Origin: Polytrichum commune
Lineage: Eukaryota > Streptophyta > Polytrichopsida > Polytrichales > Polytrichaceae
Direction of reading: 5' to 3'
Length of the DNA stretch: 64,000 nt
Assembly (NCBI GenBank): GCA_950295325.1
Contig: OX485808.1
Span: 9,862,501 to 9,926,500 of the forward strand
The position numbers and the translations under genes are program-made. This document shows positions 33,557 to 43,404 of the stretch, piece after piece. Each line of letters starts with the position of its first letter. Position 1 is the stretch's first letter. The notes beneath the pieces are model-generated. The model was not told the origin of the DNA. It worked only from the letters and a program-made list of their open reading frames with translations, and searched no databases.

Positions 33557-34133
33557 GGGCCACTTCACACATGAGCCAAGAGTTGTGACCTTGTAATGAT
33601 GAAGACCCTTGACTCTCATCCAAAGGCCGTACCATGAGTGTTGGGAAAGCCATTTTATGTAGTCACGGGCCCTCAAACATAGTGTAAAGTGAGAATGGAC
33701 CATGTTGCGGGACCATTGCATAATTTGTTGGTGGTTAAAGAGGGTAGGATTTGGTTTAATATAATATGTCTCAAACTCTATCAATTTCAGAGAATTACAT
33801 GGTGGTGTTTGTCTATCCTGGAATCTATTATGGAATTTTCCTTGCAATCTATCCTACTGGAAAAATATTAAAAAAAGTCATGGTCTCCTGAAATTTGCGT
33901 CAGGCCCACCTCTTGGAGGTGGGCTTGACAAAAGTTCCGGGAGACCATGAAACCTCGTCCAAAGTCCGCGACGTAGGACTCCATGTAAACTTTTCATCCA
34001 TGAAGTCTTCTTTGGGCCTTTAGGCCTCACCTTCGTGTGTGAAGTGAACTTGGATGGTCTCCGCCTTTTCGACCAATGAGAGCTCTTGGATTGCAATGGT
34101 CCCGGGCCTTCAGTCTTGTGTGTGAAGTGGCCC
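33557..34133 (+). mobile_element. Harbinger-type MITE, family D copy 1 (577 bp)
   Basis: The ends are GGGCCACTTCACACATGAGC and GTGTGTGAAGTGGCCC, followed by TAA. An internal 69-bp hairpin at 33880-33948 has a TTG loop and is conserved in all three D copies. It is joined directly to family C copy 2 without an intervening duplication. Confidence 0.85.
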
Positions 34134-34136
34134 TAA

Positions 34137-35244
34137 GTGTTGGCGTTGTTGTAATGAGCCATCTCATGTCACCAAACCTGTTGTGTTGGAAGCAACTGCA
34201 AAGCAAGAGTTAGTTGCCACACTAATTTCGGAATACAGACGAGTGTGAAACGGTGTTAGGGCAATTCGCTAAATTGGGGCGACGTGGTCACTTGCCACTC
34301 AATTGATGAAGCAAATTCTTGGAAGTCGCCCATGGTGTTATTAGGTTGAATAACGTAGACGTAATATATGATAGAGCTGTTTGACTCTTGGTTCCTTGGG
34401 TTGGTACACCTTGTATGACTATTATTGTGGGTTAAAAGTTAACGTGGTAGGAATTAGTGTGGTTGTTTGTATTGCACGTGTGGGATGAGAATTAGGGGGA
34501 TCTAAAAATAAGATAGTAATATTGAATCATAGAATGATAATACATTCACAAAATATTTATGTTTTTGGTATCGTATTGATGTGATAAAATTTATCAACCC
34601 AATATAAATCAAGTTTTCATATAAAAAGCAGTGATAGTTTTATGTTCTTGGTTTTGAACATATTTAAAAATTGTGGGCTAGAAAAGGACATAGGTCAAGA
34701 ATAGTTTACATTGACTGAAATTACCGTGGTATGACAAACTTATAATGGACCACATCAAATGGATTATAAGTGTAGAAAGTCTAGTTTGTACTAGACGGAT
34801 TGATGCCACTCAATTATGAGATTATATTTTGATGTGTTTCTTCATGGTTGAGTCCCTCTTGAACCCAATTTGAGGTAAACATGTGTATGTGTGATGTTTT
34901 ATAGAATCACTCACTTTATTTATTTATAAATTTAATGATATTTGCCCTAAAGCAAAGCTCTTGGTTCTTGGTTCTTGGTTCTTGATATAGCATTGTAGGC
35001 CCATCATTTGATTCTTGAACGTAGTATGTGTCTACACTTGTATGTGCCAAAAAATATATAGAATGTTGCCAGTCCAAATTGGGTCATCTCTCTAATAAAT
35101 ATGTGTGCAGGTTTAGTTTATGCATGTTCACATGTTAAGAAAATACAATGAACACTTTTGAAAGTAAGATTGGACAATTTACTTATTTAAATGCATAATC
35201 ATTGTGTTTCATAAAATATCATAAAAATTATATCACACTTTGAC
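34137..35244. other. Intergenic, nothing recognised
   Basis: It contains a short TTCTTGG triplet repeat near 34963. No gene is seen. Confidence 0.4.
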
Positions 35245-35247
35245 TTA

Positions 35248-35754
35248 GGGCCACTTCACACTATGGCCGTCCAAGTCGAGAGGACGTGGGATTGAATGGC
35301 CAAACTTTGTTGAGAGTCCAAAGAAATGGGTTGAAAATAGCCAATAAAGTATAGGAATTGGGGCCTTCGGGCGGGCATAGTGTGAAGCCTCCAAAGGCCA
35401 GGCCCAAAGTCCAAACCCATACCATTTGTCCGATGCATCCCACTTTATTCCCTGCCCAAATTAACCCCTCCAATCTAACGGCCAAGATATTGTCATTTTT
35501 ATTTATTTTTAATGAAAAAAGGTCGATGGCCTCTAAACCATAGTTTGGGTTTTCATTTATGTCTAACCCAAACTTCCTTCAAGAGTTCGTCACCTTGGTC
35601 AACAAGTATTGTTATGTAGGCATTCTAAATTACGACGGCCTTTGGACTTTGGCCTCTAGTGTGAAAGGTCGAGAAGCTGAATTCTTGGTTTCTTACAATT
35701 TGATTGGTGAAAATCGACGGCCTCTCGACCTTCGGCCATAGTGTGAAGCGGCCC
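35248..35754 (+). mobile_element. Harbinger-type MITE, family E (507 bp)
   Basis: The ends are GGGCCACTTCACACTATGGC and GCCATAGTGTGAAGCGGCCC, flanked by TTA (35245-35247 and 35755-35757). It is non-coding. Its TIR is the closest in the window to the Harbinger element at 11060 (both contain an ACACTATGG core). Confidence 0.87.
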
Positions 35755-35757
35755 TTA

Positions 35758-36280
35758 TAAGCTTTTTCTTCTTCTTTTCTTTTGGTTGCTAGGTCAATTC
35801 GTGTTACATTAATAATGTGGATCACATTAGCACCTGCCAGCTAGGGCTGCCTAGTGTTGATATATTATCATACCATTCTGTATCCATATAATTATATATT
35901 ATGGCTACCGGTTTCAAATCAATCAATTGAAAGTGAGTTGGAAATACTTAATGTTAGACTTCAATAATGACAATGGCATATTGGACATTGAGTTTTAGAC
36001 CAATCATTCATTGACTACAAAATCAACAAAGCATGTCACTCATTTCCATTCCTCACTTCAAACCAGGACCCAAAAATTCCAACCATTCATCAATCATTGA
36101 TTCATTATGCATAGCCTTGTGTGGGTATCACTTCGTTTATTTTTTATTTTGTTTGTTTTTTTTGGAATTCTAGACTTCCATTGAATTAAGAAATTTCAGT
36201 TAAATAAGAGTTGGTATGTTTGTACACCACTTTAGCGGACCCCAACACAGTTTCCATCACGAGTCTTGAATTCACGAGCT
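35758..36280. other. Intergenic, nothing recognised
   Basis: A+T-rich and without supported features. Confidence 0.4.
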
Positions 36281-36281
36281 A

Positions 36282-36475
36282 TTTATGGCCATGTCATTAT
36301 TGGCAAAGCATATTGTCTCGAAGACCACATACAAGTTAATGTTCACATTCTACCCAATAATCACACAAATCCAATGTTTTTTATGGCCATGTCATTATTG
36401 GCAAAGCATATTGTCTCGAAGACCACATACAAGTTAATGTTCACATTCTACCCAATAATCACACAAATCCAATGT
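36282..36475. repeat. 97-bp tandem duplication (two units)
   Basis: The units start at 36282 and 36379 (TTTATGGCCATGTCATTATT) and are almost identical, so the duplication is recent. Confidence 0.9.
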
Positions 36476-36693
36476 TTCAATGTTCCAATGTTTAAGTGTT
36501 TTAGAGTCAAGCATAAACTCAAGGGACTTGTTTTTGTAACTTGGAATGCTTTAAAAAGGAATATTATGTTAAATTTGTAACAAAAATGGAAGTGTGAGCG
36601 GTGAGATTTTAACATGTGTCTTTTTCCTCCTAGAATGTGATCCAACTTTGCTATCACATATTGTTAGGGCATGTGATGAAAATTTTGCACTTT

Positions 36694-36788
36694 CAAATAA
36701 TAATAAATAGCAAGATGGGAGTGGATTTTGATGTAACTTTGCCATAGAGGGAACATCAAAATCCACTCCTATCTTGTTCTTTATTATT
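36694..36788. repeat. Short hairpin repeat
   Basis: The arms AATAATAAATAGCAAGATGG and the complementary stretch ending CTTTATTATT form an approximately 37-bp stem around a 20-base loop. It may be a small MITE. Confidence 0.7.
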
Positions 36789-37660
36789 GAGACCCTCTAG
36801 GGAACAAAAGTTGATCTACTATGCACACCTATCTTGGCTATGAATCATTTATGTAGTGTAAGCTTATAACACTATGTAACATCGAAACATTTAAACAATG
36901 GGTAATTTACAATGAGTAAATTACCATGTGCGGTCCACGAGATGGAAACTTTTGCATCATTTGACACAACCATGATTAGCTTGTGCATTCAAGACTAGGG
37001 ATGGAAACTATGTTAGGGCCCAACGGCTGAGTGTGAAAGCCCTTTGTAGGCTATGATCGATAACCAACTTTAGGAGATGGATGATGAACCATGGAAGCAA
37101 CTTGTCATCCACCCTCCTCAAGCTGGTGAATTTCATTTGAAGATTTCAAGTGAGGGGCATTGGCTACGACCATTGGAGTGATGAAGCCACATATGGATGA
37201 TTTTACATATTGTCATCCAAAATGGTACATATCCATTCAGAACTTGAGAATTTTATCCAATATTTATGAATTTTAGGGGTTTTTTGGAGTATTTCGTCCA
37301 CAATAAATCATGGAATAATTGCATATTTTCCCTTTTTGTTCTATTTGTAGAATCGCTAATTAGTGATAGATAGTGTGTGGAAGTCCCTTGGGAGTCAACT
37401 AGGGTAGAGATGCACATAACCAATCACTTAAGAGATTTTGTGCCAAACATGGAGAAATACAAGGCGGGGTAAAATTTGCCCCATGTAAGAAGATAGAAAT
37501 AAGGAGCACTACAATTATTTTTAGTAATTTGATTCCTTGTGTTAAAATTATTGTGAATTTTTTAATCCAAAAGTTGGCCTGAACACATTACCAATGTCTA
37601 GTGTCTACCACAAACACTCATTTTAACCGCTCATTCCTCCTCGCTTTAACACTCAAAACC
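36789..37660. other. Intergenic, nothing recognised
   Basis: No supported feature is seen. Confidence 0.4.
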
Positions 37661-37664
37661 AGGG

Positions 37665-37753
37665 CTGGGGCGAACCAACCCGTACATTGGTTCCTTGGAG
37701 GCAAGGGTTTAGGCATCCAACAAGGAATGAGTGTATGGGTTGGTTTGCCCAAA
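37665..37753. repeat. 89-bp palindromic repeat, copy 1
   Basis: GGGCGAACCAACCCGTACA pairs with the complement ending GGTTGGTTTGCCC, and the match extends into TTCCTTG/CAAGGAA. A diverged copy lies at 59316-59399. Confidence 0.8.
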
Positions 37754-37842
37754 TCTCAAAACTATCACATGTGTCATGTCACTATTGGCTCCGGCCCGAT
37801 CAAAATTTAGTTCTAGCATGATTGAAATTCTGGCACCCTTTA

Positions 37843-38430
37843 GGGCCACCTCACACTTGAGCCAAGACCCGTGACCTTGTAATGGCGAGGACCCTTGACT
37901 CTCATCTAAATGTTGTACCATGGGTGTTGGGAAAGCCATTTTATGTAGTCTTGGGCCCTCAAGCATAGTGTGAAGTGAGAATGAACCATGTTGCAGGACC
38001 ATTGCATGTTTTGTTGGCGGAAAAAAGGGAGGATTTGGTTTAATATAATGTGTCTCAAAATTTATCAATTTAAGAGAATTACTTGGTGGTGTTTGGCTGT
38101 CATGGAATATGTTATGGAATCTACCAGGCAGTCTATCCTAAAATCTGTCCTGCTAGAAAAAAATTTGAAAAAATCATGGCCTATCGGAATTTGCGTCAGG
38201 CCCACCTCTTGGAGGTGGGTCTGACTCAAATTCCGGTAGACCATCCACCCTTATCCACAACATGCCATGTAGGACTCCATGTAGACTTTTCATCCACGAA
38301 CTTTTCTTTGGGCCTTTAGGGCTTCACTTCCTAGTGTGAAGTGAACTTGGATGGTCTCCGCCTTTTCAACCAATGAGAGCTCTTACATTGCCATGGTCGG
38401 GGGCCTTCAGCCTTGTGTGTGAAGTGGCGC
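37843..38430 (+). mobile_element. Harbinger-type MITE, family D copy 2 (588 bp)
   Basis: The left end is GGGCCACCTCACAC after TTA (37840-37842); the right end is GTGTGTGAAGTGGCGC, followed by TTA (38431-38433). The internal 69-bp hairpin is at 38176-38244. Confidence 0.87.
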
Positions 38431-38433
38431 TTA

Positions 38434-39046
38434 GGGCCACTTCACACATGAGCCAAGAGCCGTGACCTTGTAATGGTGAGGACCCTTGACTCTCATCCAA
38501 AGGCCGTACCACGGGTGTTGGGAAAGCCATTTTATGTAGTTTTGGCCCTCAAGCATAGTGTGAAGTGAGAATGAACCATGTTGCGGGACCATTGCATATT
38601 TTGTTGGTGGAAAAAGAGGGGTGGATTTGGTTTAATATAATATGTCTCCAAGTTTATCAATTTAAGATAACTACTTGGTGGTGTTTGTATGTCCTGGAAT
38701 CTGTCCTGGAATTTGTATTGGAATTTGTCCTGGAATTTGCCATGCAGTCTGTCCTGAAATCTGTCCTGTTGGAAAAAATATTAAAAAAGTCATGGTCTCC
38801 CGGAATTTGCGTCAAGCCCACCTCTTGGAGGTGGGTCTGACGCAAATTCCGGTAGACCATGCACCCTTATCCACAACTAGCCATGTAGGACTCCATGTAG
38901 ACTTTTCATCCACGAACTTTTCTTTGGGCCTTTAGGCCTTCACCTCCTAGTGTGAAGTGAACTTGGATGGTCTCCGCCTTTTCGACCAATGAGAGCTCTT
39001 ACATTGCCATGGTCAAGGGCCTTCAGCCTTGTGTGTGAAGTGGCCC
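38434..39046 (+). mobile_element. Harbinger-type MITE, family D copy 3 (613 bp)
   Basis: It is adjacent to copy 2 and shares the TTA between them; on the right it is followed by TAA. It carries a short minisatellite of TCCTGGAATTTG-like units (about 38691-38770) that is shorter in copies 1 and 2, and the conserved hairpin at 38792-38860. Confidence 0.87.
38792..38860. repeat. 69-bp internal hairpin of MITE family D
   Basis: 33-bp arms with about three mismatches enclose a TTG loop. The equivalent hairpins at 33880-33948 and 38176-38244 have exactly the same length. Confidence 0.88.
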
Positions 39047-39302
39047 TAAGGGTGATTGCCGATGGGGTCTTGATCGGGAATAGGGTCCTCTACTATACAT
39101 AGGCAATACACTAATAATGAACCTTGTTTGCCAGCAAATTCTAGGAAGCCTGCCCACCTGGAAGGAACGAGAAAGGGCAGTTGTCTGAAATTAGTGTGTC
39201 GGCTACTTGATTAGTCAAGGAGAGCAACGGCGCAGTCCCCAACGTCCAACACTCCAAGTCCCCCGCGTCCATTGACTGCGATCCCCGCGCCCCGCCGCTA
39301 CT

Positions 39303-39336
39303 TCCTTCCCTTCCCTTCCCTTCCCTCGCCAGTCAC
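39303..39336 (+). promoter_or_regulatory. CTTCC-rich pyrimidine tract upstream of the AGP gene
   Basis: Repeated TTCCC units lie about 60-90 bases before the TATA box. Pyrimidine patches are common in plant core promoters. This one is not obvious upstream of the second copy. Confidence 0.5.
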
Positions 39337-39390
39337 TCGTTCACGCGCTTCCTCAACCGCTCTCCTCTCCGTTCCGTCTTCCCATGCTCC

Positions 39391-39397
39391 ATAAATA
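39391..39397 (+). promoter_or_regulatory. Probable TATA box of the first AGP gene
   Basis: ATAAATA lies in GCTCCATAAATACC. The paralogue has GCTCCATATATACC at the same relative place, so the box is conserved. It lies 266 bases before the ATG, which implies a 5' leader of roughly 230 bases. Confidence 0.7.
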
Positions 39398-39656
39398 CCT
39401 TAACCCCCTCCCTCAGATTCACCAACAACCTGCAAGTCTTCATCAACATTAACAACTACAACAGCCTGCGTACCTGCGTACCTGCGATCATCGACAGGCG
39501 TTGCCAGGCAGCAGGCAGCTCAGTGAATCATCTGTTGCGGGTTTGCTGAGATACCTGAGCTTGTGTTTCCAGATCAATTGTCTTGCGATTTGTTTGTGCG
39601 AAGGTGTGAGTCGAGGTGCATTTTGAGGAATTATTGTACTAGACTCCATCGACAAG

Positions 39657-40166
39657 ATGGTGGCATCAGGGATGGGATCGGCCAGCTGCAGGGCGATAGT
39701 GGTTGCGGTGTTTGTGGTGTTTGCAGTGGCGATGGTGGAAGGGCAAGCTCCGGGTCCGGCTCCAGCTTCGACTGGCTATGGATTCGCGCCTGGACCTGCC
39801 CCCGCGAGTTACCTTCGTGGTTACCCAGTTGGAGCTCCTGCTTATTCCCCTGCTTCTTCTGGAGCTGGACCGGCGCCTGCTTATTCCCCTAGCTACACTG
39901 GAGCTGGACCGGCGCCTGCTTATTCCCCTAGCTACACTGGAGCTGGACCTGCGCCTGCTTATTCCCCTGCCTACACTGGAGCTGGACCTGTGCCTGCGTA
40001 TGCTCCTGCTGGTTACCCTGCCACGGCTCCAGCTTACAGCCCATCTTCGTTTGCCCAAGGTCCTGCACCCGTTGGGGCTCCGGCAACTAGTTATGCACCC
40101 GTTTCAGGACCCACAACAGCCAGCTATGGCCCAAGCATGGCCCCTTCCCCAACAGCTGGGGCTTAA
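39657..40166 (+). CDS. Arabinogalactan-protein-like secreted proline-rich protein
   Basis: This is a 169-residue cell-wall/extracellular proteoglycan-type protein. Residues 1-29 form a signal peptide (hydrophobic AIVVAVFVVFAVAM, likely cleaved before Gln30). The mature part is rich in Ala-Pro, Ser-Pro, Gly-Pro and Thr, the motifs that are hydroxylated and O-glycosylated in AGPs. Four tandem 13-residue units of the type GAGPAPAYSPSYT start at about residue 69. Tyr-rich YSP motifs could allow cross-linking as in extensins. There is no hydrophobic C-terminal tail, so no GPI anchor is predicted, unlike many classical AGPs. ATG 39657 is chosen because it opens the signal peptide; Met6 is an alternative. 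The gene is intronless as seen, and much more G+C-rich than its surroundings. A paralogue lies 2.4 kb downstream. Confidence 0.85.
   Translation: MVASGMGSASCRAIVVAVFVVFAVAMVEGQAPGPAPASTGYGFAPGPAPASYLRGYPVGAPAYSPASSGAGPAPAYSPSYTGAGPAPAYSPSYTGAGPAPAYSPAYTGAGPVPAYAPAGYPATAPAYSPSSFAQGPAPVGAPATSYAPVSGPTTASYGPSMAPSPTAGA
39861..40016 (+). repeat. 39-bp in-frame coding repeat in the AGP gene
   Basis: Units starting GGAGCTGGACC lie at 39861, 39900, 39939 and 39978, exactly 39 bp apart. The paralogue has only one such unit, so copy number has changed since duplication. Confidence 0.9.
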
Positions 40167-42290
40167 TTGGTCAATTGGGCTAATTAATTAGGTCAAGGAC
40201 GGAGGACTTAGCAGCTGGTCATGTGCAAATTGTCATAGTTTCCGGAGATTCATCAAGAGCTGGGGCTCATATGCTGGTAGCTGAGCATACAACATAACCA
40301 CATAACATTGATGCTTGAGGTGGTGTTTTGGGATTGGGGAAGAAGAACATCGAACTTCTCCAGAGCTCAACCCTGGCACTTCCCCGGTTTCAATTTAGGT
40401 CGACAATCTACATGGTCGGAGTAACGGATGGGAAGATGCCCAAATGGTTATGTTCAATAATTCCGCTCGGCCCTGGAGGATTACTTAAGCCATATAAAAG
40501 CTCCGATCGGGCCTGATTGAATAATTGCAAGTGTCCGTCGCATTGACGGAGGTTGAGACGACCCTCCAGCTGGTGTGTGGAGGTGTTTTCTTCTACAGGC
40601 TTCGACGAAAGTTCGAGATCCAATTGAATCTCGTATCGAAGCTACCTAGGAAGTCATTTTTGACACGCGATTTTTTGAGCCTGTACATAATCGGCCGCCG
40701 ACATAGTGTAGGATTAACGTGTGGGATATGCAACTTCCACTATTAGTTCTGAGCTTGCCAGCACCCTAAGTTGGATGTGGGCGAGTATTGTTTGGATCTG
40801 AATCATAGATCCACAGATCTTAGAGATTGTTAATCTCAACCTTTATAATAATATACCTATTGGCAGAAGTGCTTCAGAAGTTGCTATTTGTTGCCATTGT
40901 GATACAGTAATTCTTCTTGATCGTCAAGCGTGTATGTGAAGTAAGAGATGGGCTTTTATGGAGCGATGGAAAATTCTGTACATGTCACGCTGGTCTTGGT
41001 TGAATATGTTCTCATATGTGGACGCACTTCATTTTTATCATGTCAGCAGGTTCATGACAAATGTATATTCTGCGAGATCAGGCCACAAAATTTCCTTAAA
41101 ATTGTGACTCACCTGTGGAGAATCTTTGGATTCTTTTCTGTAGGCACGAGGGTTCATTTAATATGAGGAGATCTGGAAATTGTTTCGGAGAATTTTGGAG
41201 AACATAACCGGTTGCTCATCAAGTGGATAGTAGCACTTCAGTAGCTTCCTTGTGTTGTTCTCTCCACACAGATATATAGTATCTCATCTGTAGTGGTCAA
41301 GTCAAGCAATTTTGTTGGTTTTGTCTAATTTTTTTATTGGAAACGAGGAGACACGTTATTACCCGTAATCGATGACTTCCATGGCACAACCATTACAGTC
41401 AATATCAAACGTGTGTCCCCTTGCCATTGGGTACATTTGACATCTAATATCTACATATCTTGCCACTATCATGGCTTAGTAGGTTGGACGTTGGCTATAG
41501 CCTATGACATGACTTGTGGTATTTGGCCGTAGCTTAACATTTGCCCCTTTGAGTTGGACCCCCACACTATTACCAAAGTAAAGGGGGTCAAATAAATACT
41601 TGTGACCCCTGTGGATTTGTGGTTAATTCATCTCAAGTGGGTCTTGGGGTATTTGATGCAAATTTGGGGGTTGAATTATCTAAACATTTAAGAAAACTAC
41701 AGCTACAATACATTTGTCAAGTGCGTTTTCACCTTGGATATTATTGGTCGGAGTCAAAGAGGTGCCTTGCATCTAGACATGGCCCTCACATCCATTACCT
41801 AAGATAGAGGGTGCTAATAACCGTAACTTTAAGTGTTGAGTATAGAATGTACTATTATTGAATGTTCCTCCATCATGGACCTTATTTTGAACTCAAGGTT
41901 GGACCCAAACTCAAAGTTTGGTTTCTCGAATTGGGTGGTGTATTGTCCTAAGTCAAGTCTGACAAGATTTCCAACAAAATGGTGTCACATTAATAACACC
42001 ACTCCACTTCTTCATATTTTGGACTCGGACCCTAGTGTAATCACCTTGGGTTCAAATTTTTGCTCTTAACCGATAGGTTTGCTTGAATTTGGAGTTTCTT
42101 TGGTCTTGGACCCTAGTGTAAACCAATCCTTCGTTGTGGTGCCAAGTGTGAAAGCCCCTAGGGAGCCAAGTGATACTTACAATTATCTAAGAAGCTTATA
42201 ATTAAGTTAAGTACTACCTAGCAGGTTCGGAGAAGCAAGGCAGGAATGAACTTAATTTACGGAAGGGAGTTATATGAAATTAGGTTAAGG
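40167..42290 (+). other. AGP 3' region and spacer to the paralogue
   Basis: About 40167-41300 is matched by 43405-44600 downstream of the second copy (shared GGAAGTGTCCGTC-type, GACGGAGGTTGAGACGAC and CACAGATCTT stretches), so the tandem duplication includes a long 3' segment. Short ORFs here look like chance. 41300-42290 shows nothing recognisable. Confidence 0.65.
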
Positions 42291-42365
42291 AGTGCAACGG
42301 TACACGCTGCGACTCCTTCCGTCACGACTCAACCGCTCTAAATCACTCCACCTTCCCACAGCTCC

Positions 42366-42372
42366 ATATATA
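42366..42372 (+). promoter_or_regulatory. Probable TATA box of the second AGP gene
   Basis: ATATATA in GCTCCATATATACC is aligned with the box of the first gene. Confidence 0.65.
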
Positions 42373-42554
42373 CCACCAACTAATTCACCACTATCAACAT
42401 CAACAAATACACCAGCTCAGTTGAATCCGCTACGGAATTGCCAAGTTAGCTGGGCTTGCGTTTTCAGATCAATTGTCTTGCGGGTTTTTTTTGTGTATGA
42501 AGGTGTGAATCGAGGGGCATTTTGAGGAGTTACTGTACCAGAATCAGCGACAAG

Positions 42555-43404
42555 ATGGCTTCTTCAAGGATGGGATCGGCCAGCAGGGGGATAGCAGCTG
42601 CACTGGTAGCAGTGTTTGTGATGTTTGCAATGGCGATGGTGGAAGGGCAAGCTACGGCTCCAGCTCCAGCTCCAGCTCCAGCTTCGACTGGCTATGGATT
42701 GGCGCCTGGACCTGCCCCCGCGAATCACCTTCGTGGCTACCCAGTTGGAGCTCCTGCTTATTCCCCTGCTTCTTCTGGAGCTGGACCTGCGGCAGCGTAT
42801 GCTCCTGCTGCACCGTTTATGGTACTTGGTGTCACATGCGTTATAGTGTCACTTACCCTATTTCGAAACGCATGCTAGATTACACTACTGCTTGGCAAGT
42901 TCATCATTGGTGTCATCTCATGACACCTTCTAATACCTTGACATGAGTATGTTCAATAGAGTTGCACGATGGCATTGGTATGCTCAAGAATATCCTCACA
43001 TATAAACACAGGACACTTGCCATTAGTATGCTCAGTAACATCGTCCCCTTGTTGACTAGAATGTCCAAATCTGCTATGCTAAAATGTCATTATGTAAGTA
43101 ATTTTACACTTGAAAATTTTACTTATGATACTGTTTACGAAGATTGTATTGGCAATCAGCGGATGTGACACTTTGAGACCTAGGCAATTAGTCAAGGCCC
43201 TTCACAAATAGTGTAGGTGACACTTAATACCATAAACGGTGTAGTGCTGGTCACCCTGTCACGGGTCCAGCTTACAGCCCAGCTTCGTTTGCCCAAGGTC
43301 CTGCACCGGTAGGGGTTCCGGCAACTAGTCAGGCATCTGTTTCAGGACCCATTGCAGCCAGCTATGGCCCAAGCATGGCCCCTTCCCCAACAGCTGGGGT
43401 TTAA
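42555..43404 (+). pseudogene. Second AGP-like gene, disrupted by a CACTA-like insertion
   Basis: The ATG at 42555 (GACAAGATGG context, as in the paralogue) opens a signal peptide (MASSRMGSASRGIAAALVAV) and the Ala/Pro-rich mature region to about residue 85. A 436-bp insertion then adds foreign codons and a stop at 42876-42878, giving a 107-residue truncated product. The coding sequence resumes at 43250 and ends at TAA 43402-43404 with SMAPSPTAGV, matching the first gene. Left part plus right part equals 411 bases, an exact multiple of three with no other lesion seen, so the insertion appears to be the sole break. The 5' leader, promoter and 3' region match the first gene. Confidence 0.85.
42811..43246 (+). 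mobile_element. CACTA-like non-autonomous insertion in the AGP paralogue (436 bp)
   Basis: It starts CACCGTTTATGGTA and ends with the inverse TACCATAAACGGTGTAGTG (CACTACACCG read inward). The 3-bp duplication CTG lies at 42808-42810 and 43247-43249. A 3-bp duplication and a CACTA end fit the CACTA/En-Spm superfamily; the left end lacks five bases of the inverted repeat. The empty site is shown by the intact paralogue (GCTCCTGCTGGTTACCC). A diverged copy is at 24050-24560. Confidence 0.82.

Noticed and set aside
36266-36580. 104-codon ORF across a 97-bp duplication
   Set aside because: The second unit is read in a different frame register and the peptide resembles nothing; likely chance.
39666-40058. 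Long minus-strand ORF opposite the AGP gene, Arg/Ser-rich
   Set aside because: It is the antisense shadow of the G+C-rich 39-bp repeat.
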